Shown one piece after another: positions 32,451 through 41,243 of a stretch of DNA of 64,000 nucleotides. Source of the DNA: Gp13-AA77 sp035946735 (GTDB lineage: Bacteria > Acidobacteriota > Terriglobia > UBA7540); assembly GCA_035946735.1 (NCBI GenBank), contig DASYYZ010000008.1, positions 24,044-88,043 on the forward strand, in the 5' to 3' direction. Both the position numbers and the translations under genes were made by a program. Below the pieces are notes generated by a model. It searched no databases. It had not been told where the DNA came from and was given only the letters and a program-made list of their open reading frames with translations. Position 1 is the first letter of the stretch, and every line of letters begins with the position of its first letter.

Positions 32451-34013
32451 ATGGGCAACTCGGTAGCCGTTGAAGAGCGTCAAGCTGACAGACACATCGA
32501 AGTTCCGGACGTACCGCAGCGCAAGGTGGCTGTTCCGGTGAAGAAAGGCATGAAGCCACGAACGAAGACCATCCTCGCGCTTGCGGCGCTGGTGCTGCTC
32601 GTGGTTCTGGTGATTGCGGGTGTCAGTTGGAGCAAGCGCGGTGTGGTGGTGGTGCAGACGGGCAAGGTGATCCGTCAGGACCTGACCGCGATTGTAACCG
32701 CTTCCGGGCAGATCAAACCTCCCGATGCGAATCTCGTGAGCGTGAATGCCAACACCTTCGGCAAGATCACCGAGCTCACCGTCAAAGAAGGCGACACGGT
32801 GAAGAAAGGCCAGTTCCTCCTGCGAACCGAAGATGTGCAGCAACATGCGACGGTTGACGTGCAGCGCGCGGCCATTCAGACCGAAGAGGCAGACCTCTCC
32901 GCCCAGGCGGCAAACGTGGACTCCGCCCGTGCCACCCTCAATCTGCAGCAGGCCAATCTCGCCCAGTCCCAGGCCAAATTCAAGCAGTCGAACGACGCCT
33001 TCACGCGCGGGCAACAGCTCTTCAAAGACCAGCTTCTCTCGCAGCAGGATTTCGATTCGCGGGTGAGCGATTACAAAGTGGCCGAGGCCGGTGTGCAGTC
33101 GGCACAGGCGTCGGTGGCGCAGGCCAAGGCGCAGCTTCAACAGCAGATCTTCAACCGTGATATGGCGACGGCGCGCCTGGCGCAGGACAAGGCGCAGCTG
33201 ATGAGCGCGCAGAACCAGCTTGATCAGACTGTCTACGCCGCTCCGATCAGCGGCATCGTAACCTCGCTCCCGGTGACGGTTGGCGAGAATGTGGTGCCCG
33301 GCATCCAGAACGCGGTGGGCAGCGTGCTCTTCCAGGTGGCAGACATGTCCGTGATTACCGCCGAAGTGCTGGTGGATGAGACGGACATCGTTAATGTGAA
33401 GCTGGGCCAGCCGGCCGAGGTCTCTATCGATGCCATCCCCAACAAGACCTTCAACGGCAAGGTGACCGAGGTCGGGCAGGCCGCCGTCAGCAGCACCACG
33501 GGGCAAAACACCACCACGAGCAGCACCTCCACGAACGGCACATCCAATCAGGAAGCCAAAGATTTCAAAGTGGTGGTAACTCTGGATAATCCACCCTCAA
33601 ATCTGCGGCCCGGTCTCTCCTGCACAGCAAAAATTACAAGCGCGACCCGTCCCAATGCGGTCACGATTCCTATTCAAGCCCTCACCATCCGGACGCGCCG
33701 CGAGCTCGAGCAGACTCCGAATACGAAGGGCAAGGTCATGGCGGCTACCCGCCCCACGAGCGAGCTTTCTCCTCAGGAGCAGCAACGTCTAAAGGAAGAG
33801 GTCCAGGGAGCATTCGTGGTCAAAGCCGGCAGCGCGGTTTTCGTTCCGGTCGAGAGCGGCATCCTGGGTGAAACGAATGTGGAGGTCGTGAAAGGCCTTC
33901 AGCCGGGCGATGAGATCGTCACCGGCAGCTACCAGGTGTTGAGGACGCTCAAGAGCAACACCAAGGTGCGAATCGACAACTCTGCGCCTGCCACGCCGCC
34001 GCCTGCTTCGTAG
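32451..34013 (+). CDS. HlyD/MacA-type efflux periplasmic adaptor
   Basis: A single N-terminal membrane anchor (TILALAALVLLVVLVIAGVSW) is followed by a biotinyl-lipoyl half-motif (ITELTVKEGDTVKKGQFLL). Next comes a long Gln/Ala-rich coiled-coil hairpin (about 130-250), the second half-motif (YAAPISGIVTSLPVTVGENV), and beta-barrel and membrane-proximal domains. A Ser/Thr/Asn insertion (TTGQNTTTSSTSTNGTS) occurs about residue 345-365. It bridges the inner-membrane ABC transporter encoded downstream to an outer-membrane channel. The outer-membrane factor is not in the window. Confidence 0.85.
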   Translation: MGNSVAVEERQADRHIEVPDVPQRKVAVPVKKGMKPRTKTILALAALVLLVVLVIAGVSWSKRGVVVVQTGKVIRQDLTAIVTASGQIKPPDANLVSVNANTFGKITELTVKEGDTVKKGQFLLRTEDVQQHATVDVQRAAIQTEEADLSAQAANVDSARATLNLQQANLAQSQAKFKQSNDAFTRGQQLFKDQLLSQQDFDSRVSDYKVAEAGVQSAQASVAQAKAQLQQQIFNRDMATARLAQDKAQLMSAQNQLDQTVYAAPISGIVTSLPVTVGENVVPGIQNAVGSVLFQVADMSVITAEVLVDETDIVNVKLGQPAEVSIDAIPNKTFNGKVTEVGQAAVSSTTGQNTTTSSTSTNGTSNQEAKDFKVVVTLDNPPSNLRPGLSCTAKITSATRPNAVTIPIQALTIRTRRELEQTPNTKGKVMAATRPTSELSPQEQQRLKEEVQGAFVVKAGSAVFVPVESGILGETNVEVVKGLQPGDEIVTGSYQVLRTLKSNTKVRIDNSAPATPPPAS

Positions 34014-34185
34014 CTGGAGAGCATGGTACGGCCATCCTGGCCACGCTTAGGGATCGTAGCGGGCGGAGAGTTACGGCGCGGGGCGCTGGGACGGACGCCA
34101 ACGGCCGGGAGCGCGTGCCACAGCGCGCGTTTTGACCAACGCGGAGACCATCGGGCGGTAAGCATTACCTTGAGATGAGAGGAAC

Positions 34186-34926
34186 ATGGGATCACAAGTG
34201 CTGACATCGCCCGTTCAGGAGCGCTACGCTCCGCCTGACGGCGTGCTCATCCAAGTCGACGACCTTTGGAAGACCTATGACATGGGCGGCGCCATTCAGG
34301 TCAATGCCCTTTCCGGCGTCAGTTTTGAGATTCGCCGCGGCGAGTACGTCGCCATCATGGGCCCCTCCGGTTCCGGAAAATCCACGCTGATGAACCTGAT
34401 CGGCTGCCTGGACACGCCCACTCGCGGGCAGTATTGGCTGAACGGCAAGCTGGTGAGCGAGCTTACCGACGATGAACTCGCTTATATTCGCAATAAGGAA
34501 ATCGGATTCGTTTTCCAGACCTTTAATCTGCTCTCACGCGCCTCGGCTCTGCACAACGTGGAGTTGCCTTTGATTTACAACGGCACTCCGGCGGTGGAAC
34601 GGCTCGAACGCGCAAGGGAGTCCCTGCAGCGCGTCGACCTCGGTGATCGCATGGATCATAAACCCAACGAGCTTTCCGGCGGGCAGCGCCAGAGAGTAGC
34701 GATCGCGCGGGCGCTGGTGAACAATCCATCGCTGCTGCTTGCCGACGAGCCTACCGGTAATCTGGATAGCGCCACAGGCGAAGAGATCATGAACCTTTTT
34801 GACCGCCTGCTGGCGGCGGGCAATACCATCGTGCTGGTCACTCACGAGCACGACATCGCCGCTCGGGCGCGCCGCATCATCCACGTGCGCGACGGCCGGG
34901 TGGCTCGCGACGAGCAGGTGAGGTAA
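34186..34926 (+). CDS. MacB/LolD-type ABC transporter ATP-binding protein
   Basis: Walker A MGPSGSGKST (about 58-67), Q-loop FQTFNLL, signature LSGGQRQRVAIARAL, Walker B LLLADEPTGNLDSATGEE and H-loop LVTHEHD are all intact. It belongs to the family powering MacB/LolCDE-like mechanotransmission systems. It lies 172 bases after the adaptor gene and immediately before two permease genes. ATP hydrolysis on the cytoplasmic side would drive substrate or lipoprotein extrusion through the adaptor. Confidence 0.92.
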   Translation: MGSQVLTSPVQERYAPPDGVLIQVDDLWKTYDMGGAIQVNALSGVSFEIRRGEYVAIMGPSGSGKSTLMNLIGCLDTPTRGQYWLNGKLVSELTDDELAYIRNKEIGFVFQTFNLLSRASALHNVELPLIYNGTPAVERLERARESLQRVDLGDRMDHKPNELSGGQRQRVAIARALVNNPSLLLADEPTGNLDSATGEEIMNLFDRLLAAGNTIVLVTHEHDIAARARRIIHVRDGRVARDEQVR

Positions 34927-34941
34927 AGCGGAGTCCGTTTT

Positions 34942-34986
34942 CAGCATTCAGCCTTGGTACCGAGATTCTGGCTGAGAGCTGAATGC
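34942..34986. repeat. inverted repeat between ATPase and permease genes
   Basis: AGCATTCAGC (34942-34951) and GCTGAATGCT (34977-34986) are perfectly complementary with a 25-base spacer. There is no T run, so it is more likely a short extragenic palindrome than a terminator. It may stabilise the upstream mRNA segment. Confidence 0.5.
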
Positions 34987-35079
34987 TTCACCGTGGAGTT
35001 CCATGTGGCCGCTGGCACCCAAGCTCATTCCCTAACCCGCGCTCAAGGGAAAACCCACGGCCGCAGCAGCTTCTGGGTG

Positions 35080-36306
35080 ATGGCTCGTGAGGCCTTCTGG
35101 ATTGCGGTTGAGGCCTTGCGCGCTCACAAGCTGCGTTCTTTCCTCACCCTGCTAGGCGTCGTTATCGCCACCACTACCCTGATTGTCGTCATCTCCGTCA
35201 TCAACGGCATGAACGTTTACATCGCCGACCGCATCGCGAATCTGGGTGCGAACGTCTTTATCGTGGACCGGTTCAATTGGGCCAACACCAGCGACGAAGA
35301 ATGGGTCAAGGAGCAGCGGCGCAACAAGCCGATCCTGATGACGGACTACGACTATTTGAAAGACAGCCTGGAGGGCTACAAAGCGATAGGCGCCAGCGCG
35401 GGCATGCGAACGGCCTCTCCCGAGATCCGGTACCAGAACCATACTCTTTATGAGGTGGAGATCAGCGGCGAGACTCCAAGCATGATCGGGATGGAGCAGG
35501 AACAGGTAGGTTCGGGCCGCTACTTCACGGACGCCGAATACGACCACAGCGCGCTGGTCTGTTTCGTCGGCCAGGACCTCGTGGATGGGTTTTTCGCAAA
35601 TTCTGATCCGCTGGACAAGACGATTGCGATCGGTGGACAGCCTTTCCGCATCGTCGGCGTGGCCAAGCGCATCGGGAAAACGCTGGGACAGAGCCAGGAC
35701 GATTTCGTGCAAATGCCGCTCACGACTTTCCATAAGCTCTACGCCTCGCGGCCCGGGGTCAGCATCCAGATTCAGGCGCAGAACGATCATCAGATGATGG
35801 AACTTGAAGATGAAACCCGCGCCCTGATGCGGGCCCGCCATCATGTTCCGTACAAGGAAACGGACGACTTCGGCATCAACGCCTCCGCCACCATCATGGG
35901 CCTGTGGCAGCAACTGACGGGCTCGATTTTTGCCATCACCATCGCGATCGTGGCGGTGTTTATGGTGGTAGGCGGCATCGTGATCATGAATATCATGCTG
36001 GCCAGCGTCACCGAGCGCACGCACGAGATCGGCATCCGCAAGTCGCTCGGAGCGCGCCGGTTCGACATCCTGATGCAGTTCGTTATCGAATCAGGTGTGA
36101 TGTCCGGGGTCGGGGGCATCGCCGGAATCGTGCTTGCCGTAGTGATCGCCAAGCTGGTGGATATGGTGTTCACGGCGTCAGTGCCCGTATCGGCGGTGGT
36201 GATTGGGTTGGGGCTTTCGACCGCCGTCGGTCTCTTCTTCGGGATTTACCCGGCGAGCAAGGCCGCCAAGCTCGACCCCATTGAGGCGCTGCGTACCGAG
36301 GCCTGA
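35080..36306 (+). CDS. MacB-like ABC transporter permease (first copy)
   Basis: The N-terminal helix (HKLRSFLTLLGVVIATTTLIVVI) is followed by a large periplasmic MacB domain (about 45-270). Three C-terminal helices form the FtsX domain, with GGIVIMNIMLASVTERTHEIGIRKSLGARRFDI and GIYPASKAAKLDPIEALR. I place the start at 35080 (MAREAFWIAVEAL), as the N-terminal extension to 34954 has no homology pattern. The protein is about 408 aa. It probably forms a heterodimer with the second permease. Confidence 0.87.
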   Translation: MAREAFWIAVEALRAHKLRSFLTLLGVVIATTTLIVVISVINGMNVYIADRIANLGANVFIVDRFNWANTSDEEWVKEQRRNKPILMTDYDYLKDSLEGYKAIGASAGMRTASPEIRYQNHTLYEVEISGETPSMIGMEQEQVGSGRYFTDAEYDHSALVCFVGQDLVDGFFANSDPLDKTIAIGGQPFRIVGVAKRIGKTLGQSQDDFVQMPLTTFHKLYASRPGVSIQIQAQNDHQMMELEDETRALMRARHHVPYKETDDFGINASATIMGLWQQLTGSIFAITIAIVAVFMVVGGIVIMNIMLASVTERTHEIGIRKSLGARRFDILMQFVIESGVMSGVGGIAGIVLAVVIAKLVDMVFTASVPVSAVVIGLGLSTAVGLFFGIYPASKAAKLDPIEALRTEA

Positions 36307-36341
36307 AAGCGGGATTCTTCTGATTTCTGGCTTTTGCTTTT

Positions 36342-37589
36342 ATGAGAGCTTACCGTCGAAACATCCGCGAGAATCTGTTGCTGGCGCTCGATACGCTGCG
36401 CACGCACAAGTTTCGATCGTTTCTGACGATCCTGGGCGTCCTCATCGGCACCACCACCGTGATCGCCGTGGCGTCCGTCTTTGCGGGCCTCGAGAGCGAG
36501 GTCGCGGACGCCGCCAACGACTTTGGCACTTCGAATCTCTTCATTTTTAAGTTCGACCCCGGTATCCACGTAGGCCGGCTTTCGCGCGAGGAACGTCTGC
36601 GGAAACCGCTGACGTTTGAGGATGCCATGGCCCTTAAGGACGAGTGTCCCAGTGTCAAAGACGTCGCCGTGGAGACTTTCATCTGGTGGGGAAATCCGCC
36701 GCCCGTTAAATACAAGGGGATGCAGATTCTGAGCTACAACTTCAGTGGGGACACGCCCTCGGATTTTCGCGCCGAGAATGACAATCTGGCCAACGGGCGC
36801 TTTTTCACAGAGATTGACAATCTCCACCGGGAGAACGTCGCCGTGATCGGAGCCGATGTGGTCAAGCGTTTCTTTCCCAACGAAGACCCGGTTGGCAAGA
36901 GCATCGTGATCGGCACGGAGAGCTTCGAGGTGGTCGGCACCACCGCGCCGCGCAAGGCGTTTCCGGGCAACACCGGCACGGACATGACGGTGAAGATCCC
37001 CTATCTCACCTTCAAGAAGATCTACCCTTCGGAGAAGGAGAACTTCATTCTTGCCATGGCCTACGACGGTAAGCTGGATCAAGCCAAGGATGAGGCCGAG
37101 GGAGTCTTGCGCCGGCGCCGGCACGTGAAGCCCACCGAACCTGACAACTTCGGCATCTCGTCTGCCGAAGCGTTGATCAGCCAGTTCGATCAGTTGATCG
37201 GCACGGTGGTGCTGGTGACGATCGTGATCTCTTCCATCGGACTGCTGGTGGGCGGCATCGGCGTCATGAACATCATGCTGGTTTCGGTCACCGAGCGCAC
37301 GCGTGAAATCGGTGTGCGCAAAGCCATCGGCGCGCGACGCAGCGACATCACCTGGCAGTTTCTGCTCGAGGCCATGACTCTGACGGGCTCAGGGGGATTG
37401 CTCGGCATCCTGCTGGGCTTTGGTCTCAGCGCCACTCTCCGCGGACTTGATATCCTGCCCTCAGCCGTGCCGATGTGGTCCGTAGTGGCCGGCTTCGTGG
37501 TGGCCGTTTCCATCGGCCTCTTCTTCGGACTATGGCCGGCACTCAAGGCGTCGCGGCTCGACCCGATCGTCGCCCTGCGCTACGAGTGA
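36342..37589 (+). CDS. MacB-like ABC transporter permease (second copy)
   Basis: Same architecture as the preceding gene: N-terminal helix (HKFRSFLTILGVLIGTTTVIAVASV), MacB periplasmic domain, and FtsX domain with GGIGVMNIMLVSVTERTREIGVRKAIGARRSDI and FGLWPALKASRLDPIVALRYE at the end. The start ATG lies 35 bases after the first permease stop. Two different half-permeases with one ATPase is a common acidobacterial arrangement. Confidence 0.9.
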   Translation: MRAYRRNIRENLLLALDTLRTHKFRSFLTILGVLIGTTTVIAVASVFAGLESEVADAANDFGTSNLFIFKFDPGIHVGRLSREERLRKPLTFEDAMALKDECPSVKDVAVETFIWWGNPPPVKYKGMQILSYNFSGDTPSDFRAENDNLANGRFFTEIDNLHRENVAVIGADVVKRFFPNEDPVGKSIVIGTESFEVVGTTAPRKAFPGNTGTDMTVKIPYLTFKKIYPSEKENFILAMAYDGKLDQAKDEAEGVLRRRRHVKPTEPDNFGISSAEALISQFDQLIGTVVLVTIVISSIGLLVGGIGVMNIMLVSVTERTREIGVRKAIGARRSDITWQFLLEAMTLTGSGGLLGILLGFGLSATLRGLDILPSAVPMWSVVAGFVVAVSIGLFFGLWPALKASRLDPIVALRYE

Positions 37590-37597
37590 TCGAGCCG

Positions 37598-37921
37598 TCA
37601 CGTGTGGACTTCCTCGTGCGGCTTCACCGGCACGATCCGCCCCACGCGTCTCATCACGTCCTTATTCCGGGCGGCCTTCTTTAGATCATAGTCGGCTTGC
37701 AGGCGCATCCAAAACTCCGGAGTGCTGCCCAACAGCCGGGAAATCTTCAGGCACATGGCCGCCGAGAGAGGCTTCCGCTCCGCCAGGATGTCATGAAGCA
37801 TCTGGCGCGATACGCCCAGGGCCTTGGCGGCGTCCGTTACGGACAGGCCAGCCTCGGGAAGAACATCTTCCCGGATAATCTCGCCCGGATGTACGGGCGG
37901 CAAACGGTTCTTTCGCTCCAT
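37598..37921 (-). CDS. higA: HigA-family antitoxin
   Basis: The start at 37921 (MERKNRLPPVHPGEIIREDV) is the standard HigA N-terminus. An XRE helix-turn-helix follows (LSVTDAAKALGVSRQMLHDILAERKPLS), then AMCLKISRLLGSTPEFWMRLQADYDLKKA. At 107 aa it is a normal length. It neutralises HigB and represses the operon. It lies 11 bases downstream of higB and converges on the ABC permease gene. Confidence 0.92.
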   Translation of the reverse strand: MERKNRLPPVHPGEIIREDVLPEAGLSVTDAAKALGVSRQMLHDILAERKPLSAAMCLKISRLLGSTPEFWMRLQADYDLKKAARNKDVMRRVGRIVPVKPHEEVHT

Positions 37922-37932
37922 GCCTTCCTCTT

Positions 37933-38208
37933 TTAGTGGCAGTCTTCGAGATCGACGTCCCGGGCGTTTTCGCCGGACCAACCAAACGTCATCCGATAGT
38001 TTCCGCTTACGCGCACGGTCCCTCTCTGCGGTCTGCCGCGCAGACCGTGGAACCGGTACCCTGCCACGTTCAAGTCCTGCGGCTCGCTCGCCACTTCCAG
38101 GGACTGCAGGATACGGACGCACTTTCTTAGGTATTCGGCGCCGATCCGGTGTGTCTCGCCCGTCAGATAGAGCTCTTCCAGCCCCTTGTGTCTGAAACTG
38201 GCGATCAC
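37933..38208 (-). CDS. higB: HigB-family mRNA interferase toxin
   Basis: RelE-superfamily toxin: VIASFRHKGLEELYLTGETH at the N-terminus, LNVAGYRFHGLRG in the middle, then GTVRVSGNYRMTFGWSGENA and VDLEDCH (normally VDYEDYH) at the end. The GTG at 38208 gives the usual 91-residue length; the frame extends to 38289 without support. The toxin cleaves mRNA at translating ribosomes when HigA is degraded. Confidence 0.88.
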   Translation of the reverse strand: MIASFRHKGLEELYLTGETHRIGAEYLRKCVRILQSLEVASEPQDLNVAGYRFHGLRGRPQRGTVRVSGNYRMTFGWSGENARDVDLEDCH

Positions 38209-38370
38209 TTTTCCACCGTAAACTAAAAGGCTTACAACGTCAAGCCAGATCGATGTCGCCCGCCGCTTTTCTTCAAAATTCTTCGGCAACTCGGCTTAAC
38301 AACAGAGCAGTTTCAGAGGCTGAAGTGAACAGCCGGGCGGGGTCGGCGGAGTGAAGCCCTAACAGACTCA

Positions 38371-39198
38371 TTGGGCTTGCCCTTGCCTCCAGTCAATCAG
38401 AATTTTGGATTCACAGTCGAACAGGTGGCGGCGCTGATCGAAGGAAACACAGAAGCAAAGAGGAGCTTATTCTGGCGAACTCTTATATCCGGCCAAATGG
38501 ATGCTGACCGAATGGATTACTTGCTCCGCGATTCGTGCCATATCGATGTCCATTACGGCAGATTCGACCTGCATCGTCTCATTTCATCAGCCGTCGTTAC
38601 CCAACCAGAAGAGGGTAGCGCGCCCCAACTTGGGATTGAAGAAGGGGGCTGGCATGCGGCAGAAGCGTTAGTGTTGGCTCGATATTTCATGTTTACCCAG
38701 GTGTATTTTCATAAAACCCGAGTTGCGTATGATGTTCATTTGCGCAAGGCACTCAAGGAGTTGTTACCTGGGAACAGATTTCCAAGGCCCATTGAGGCCG
38801 AATTGAGTCGGTTCCTAGAGTGGGATGACTGGAAGGTTCTAGGTTTGTTCAACGGAGATGAGGCCGGTGAGCACGGACGACGGATCATTGAGCGAAACCA
38901 TTATCGCGAAGTTTATCACACACCGGAGGTCTGCAATGATCAGGAGTTGCAGCGGCTAAATGCCGTCAAGGCCGTTCTCGGGAATTTGCTTGTTGCTGAG
39001 GAGCCGGCTGCGAAAAGCTGGTACAAGACCGGACCAAGTGACATCAACGTCTTGAGCAGGATGAGACACCCAAGTGTTCTACCGTTAAGCAAGTATTCGA
39101 AGGTGATCGAAAATATGAAAGGGAACAATCAGGTGCTTCTATATGTTGACGCTGCGAGGAGAGAGGAAGCGGAGCAACGCATGAAGGGAGGCGCTTGA
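38371..39198 (+). pseudogene. HD-domain phosphohydrolase, 5'-truncated
   Basis: The readable protein starts inside the family. SGQMDADRMDYLLRDSCH and VHYGRFDLHRLI are the conserved C-terminal half of dNTPase/SAMHD1-like HD proteins, followed by a helical tail. The metal-binding HD motif that should lie upstream is absent, and no compatible frame is found before 38371, so the gene seems cut at its 5' end next to higBA. It is followed six bases later by a frameshifted gene. The base composition is lower in GC than its neighbours. Confidence 0.65.
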
Positions 39199-39204
39199 AA
39201 CAAA

Positions 39205-39772
39205 ATGAGTAATATCCAAGAGCATCGTCTTGCGACACTAGTCGCATTAGCCCAAGAGCACCCTAGGCTTGGGCGCACTGCGTTGATGAAACTTTGTTAT
39301 TTTCTACAGGCACTTCGGCAAGTCCCCTTGCGGTACAGATTTACTCTATACTCTTACGGTCCTTTCGACTCCAGTGTGCTCTCGGACCTCGCCTTGGCAG
39401 AGACTTTAGGGGGCTTGCGATCCGAGGTAGTTCTCTACCCAAGTGGCTATGGGTACGAGATTGAGGCTTCGGAAAAAGCAGAATCACTAAAAGCTCCCGC
39501 GGTCGACTTCTTGAGACGATATGAGTCCGACATCGATTGGGTCACCCGACAGTTCGGGCGGGAGTGCGGACCTTGAGCTGCTTAGCACTATTGTTTATGT
39601 CGACCGCGAGTTCGATGCGGCTGGTAGGCACGTTCCCGTCGGAGACCTTGCCCAGAGGGTTCGCGAAGTGAGGCCGCGTTTTAGCGATTCGGAAGTGGGG
39701 AGTAAGGTGGCCGACCTGCTAGGGAAAGGTCTGCTCAATAGCGTTGCTCCGCCTGAGGCGGCAACAGTCTAG
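39205..39772 (+). pseudogene. frameshifted YwgA-like protein of unknown function
   Basis: The first frame (39205-39576) encodes RLATLVALAQEHPRLGRTALMKL then CYFLQ and YSYGPFDSSVLSDL, similar to small proteins found beside HD-domain hydrolases. Around 39560 the frame breaks. The next frame continues sensibly (SADLELLSTIVYVDREFD … LAQRVREVRPRFSDSEV) to 39772, so one extra base probably separates two halves of one protein of about 185 aa. Its pairing with the truncated HD gene suggests the two formed a functional unit now lost. Confidence 0.55.
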
Positions 39773-39828
39773 TTTAGTTGTCGCCCCGGGGACTAAAGTG
39801 ACTGCCACATTTGCAGATGGCTTAGGGG

Positions 39829-40131
39829 CGGGAGAAACTGTCGCAGTTCCGCTAGCTTACCCCGCGGACCTCCCAAGGCTCAGTTCGATCGCATTTGCGC
39901 CTCCTACCTTGCCGTAAGCGAGGACGGCTTGCTGAAGAAATTCCGTTTGCGCGTCGGACTTCCGGTGCCCGGGGAATGGTTGGGCGGCTGGTATGATCGC
40001 GATGGTTTCGTGCCCGTGGCTCCTACTCCATGGAGTATGATCATTACGATGTGGTGCCGCCGGTGATCGCCGATAAGGTGATCTCCGCCGCCAGGGCTGC
40101 CGGTCATGGCAAGGAAGAGGAAGAAGAGTAG
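39829..40131 (+). pseudogene. fragment of a GH127-like gene joined to an unknown C-terminus
   Basis: 39829-40015 is a diverged direct copy of 41359-41551 inside the intact GH127 gene (PLKAQFDRIHASYLAVSEDG in the parent; QFDRICASYLAVSEDGLLKK here), with a short deletion near its start. From about 40018 another frame reads GSYSMEYDHYDVVPPVIADK to a stop at 40129, the tail of an unidentified gene. These are remnants of a second glycosidase locus. Confidence 0.7.
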
Positions 40132-40173
40132 CGGGCCGGTCCGGTCGTGACCCCTCGCACCGTTTTATTGAAT

Positions 40174-40854
40174 ATGTCAGCGTCAAACGTTCCGCCGTAC
40201 ATCGACTATCTGCGAACGGTCGACACCCCTACCCTGTCGAACGCAATTGAGCGATTGCACGTGCGGCGGGACAATGAAGGGTTTACGCCGCTCGGAGTGC
40301 GCTGCCTGTTTCCGGAGTTCGGGCGAATGGTGGGTCATGCGGTTACAGCACACGTGGAGACGTGCAGCCCCGGTTCGATGGATCGCGGCAAATTCATGGA
40401 CCTCTTTGAAGCCGTGGATGCGAGCCCCAAGCCGGCCGTGGTTGCTGTCCAGGAAGTCGGCCCAAACCCCGAGTTCGCCACGCACTGCGGCGAAGTAATG
40501 GCCACGATACTTACGCGTGTGGGAGCCGTGGGATTTGTGTCCGACTGCGGCGTGCGCGATCTTCCCGAAGTCCGCGCACTGCGCTTCCACTACTTCGCGC
40601 GCGGGGCTGTGGCAAGCCATGCCTACTTCCGGATCGTGCGCGTGGGAATTCCCATACAGGTTTGCGGATTGGCGATTGCGCCCGGAGATATCCTGCACGG
40701 CGACGAGAATGGGCTCCTGCTGGTTCCGCGCGAGGGGATGGATCGCCTCGCCACAGCAGTGGACGCCGTCCGCACTCGTGAGCGCGCCCTGATGGAGTTC
40801 GTGCGCGGCCCCGATTTCACCTTGGACAAACTCCGGAATAAGTTTCTTGAATAG
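40174..40854 (+). CDS. RraA-family protein (oxaloacetate/HMG aldolase-like)
   Basis: The RraA fold is recognised by VDTPTLSNAIERLH at the start, VGHAVTAHVETCSPGSMDRG, GEVMATILTRVGAVGFVSDCGVRD (substrate-binding G-x-x-D/R-D) and GDILHGDENGLLLVP. Members are class II pyruvate aldolases or oxaloacetate decarboxylases, and some inhibit RNase E; without neighbouring aromatic genes the role is open. The ATG at 40174 is preferred for length (226 aa), with GTG 40147 as alternative. It is upstream of the GH127 gene, so a role in sugar-acid degradation is possible. Confidence 0.8.
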   Translation: MSASNVPPYIDYLRTVDTPTLSNAIERLHVRRDNEGFTPLGVRCLFPEFGRMVGHAVTAHVETCSPGSMDRGKFMDLFEAVDASPKPAVVAVQEVGPNPEFATHCGEVMATILTRVGAVGFVSDCGVRDLPEVRALRFHYFARGAVASHAYFRIVRVGIPIQVCGLAIAPGDILHGDENGLLLVPREGMDRLATAVDAVRTRERALMEFVRGPDFTLDKLRNKFLE

Positions 40855-41243
40855 GCTCCGCTCGTCACTCAAGGAGAAATCCGGATTAAGTACAGGCAGT
40901 AGTAAGCAAGCTCGGCATTGGAAGTCGCACTGCTCTCAGTCTCTGCGATTATCAGAGTCTCGCCTCCCCGGGGACTCTGCTGCTCCGCCTCATCACGTGC
41001 CGGATTCCTGCCCGCCCATCTCCGCCTGAGGCATTTCTTCGCCGGACCAATCTGTCTGCGAGCAGAGCATGTTGTCCCGCCGTCGCTCATACCAGGGTTT
41101 GAGGCCATCGCCAGAACAAGTTATTTGCAATACAATCGCTGTGGGGTGAGATCCGGCGAAGAATTGCTCCCCGTCGGTGGGTCCCGGCTCCAAGGACAAG
41201 GAACAATGGCGGCGAGCCGCTATGCGGCTCCGGGGGCATTAGA
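40855..41243. other. intergenic region without supported genes
   Basis: This stretch lies between the RraA and GH127 genes. Frames on both strands lack recognisable motifs and ribosome-binding sites. No promoter or repeat stands out. Confidence 0.35.
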
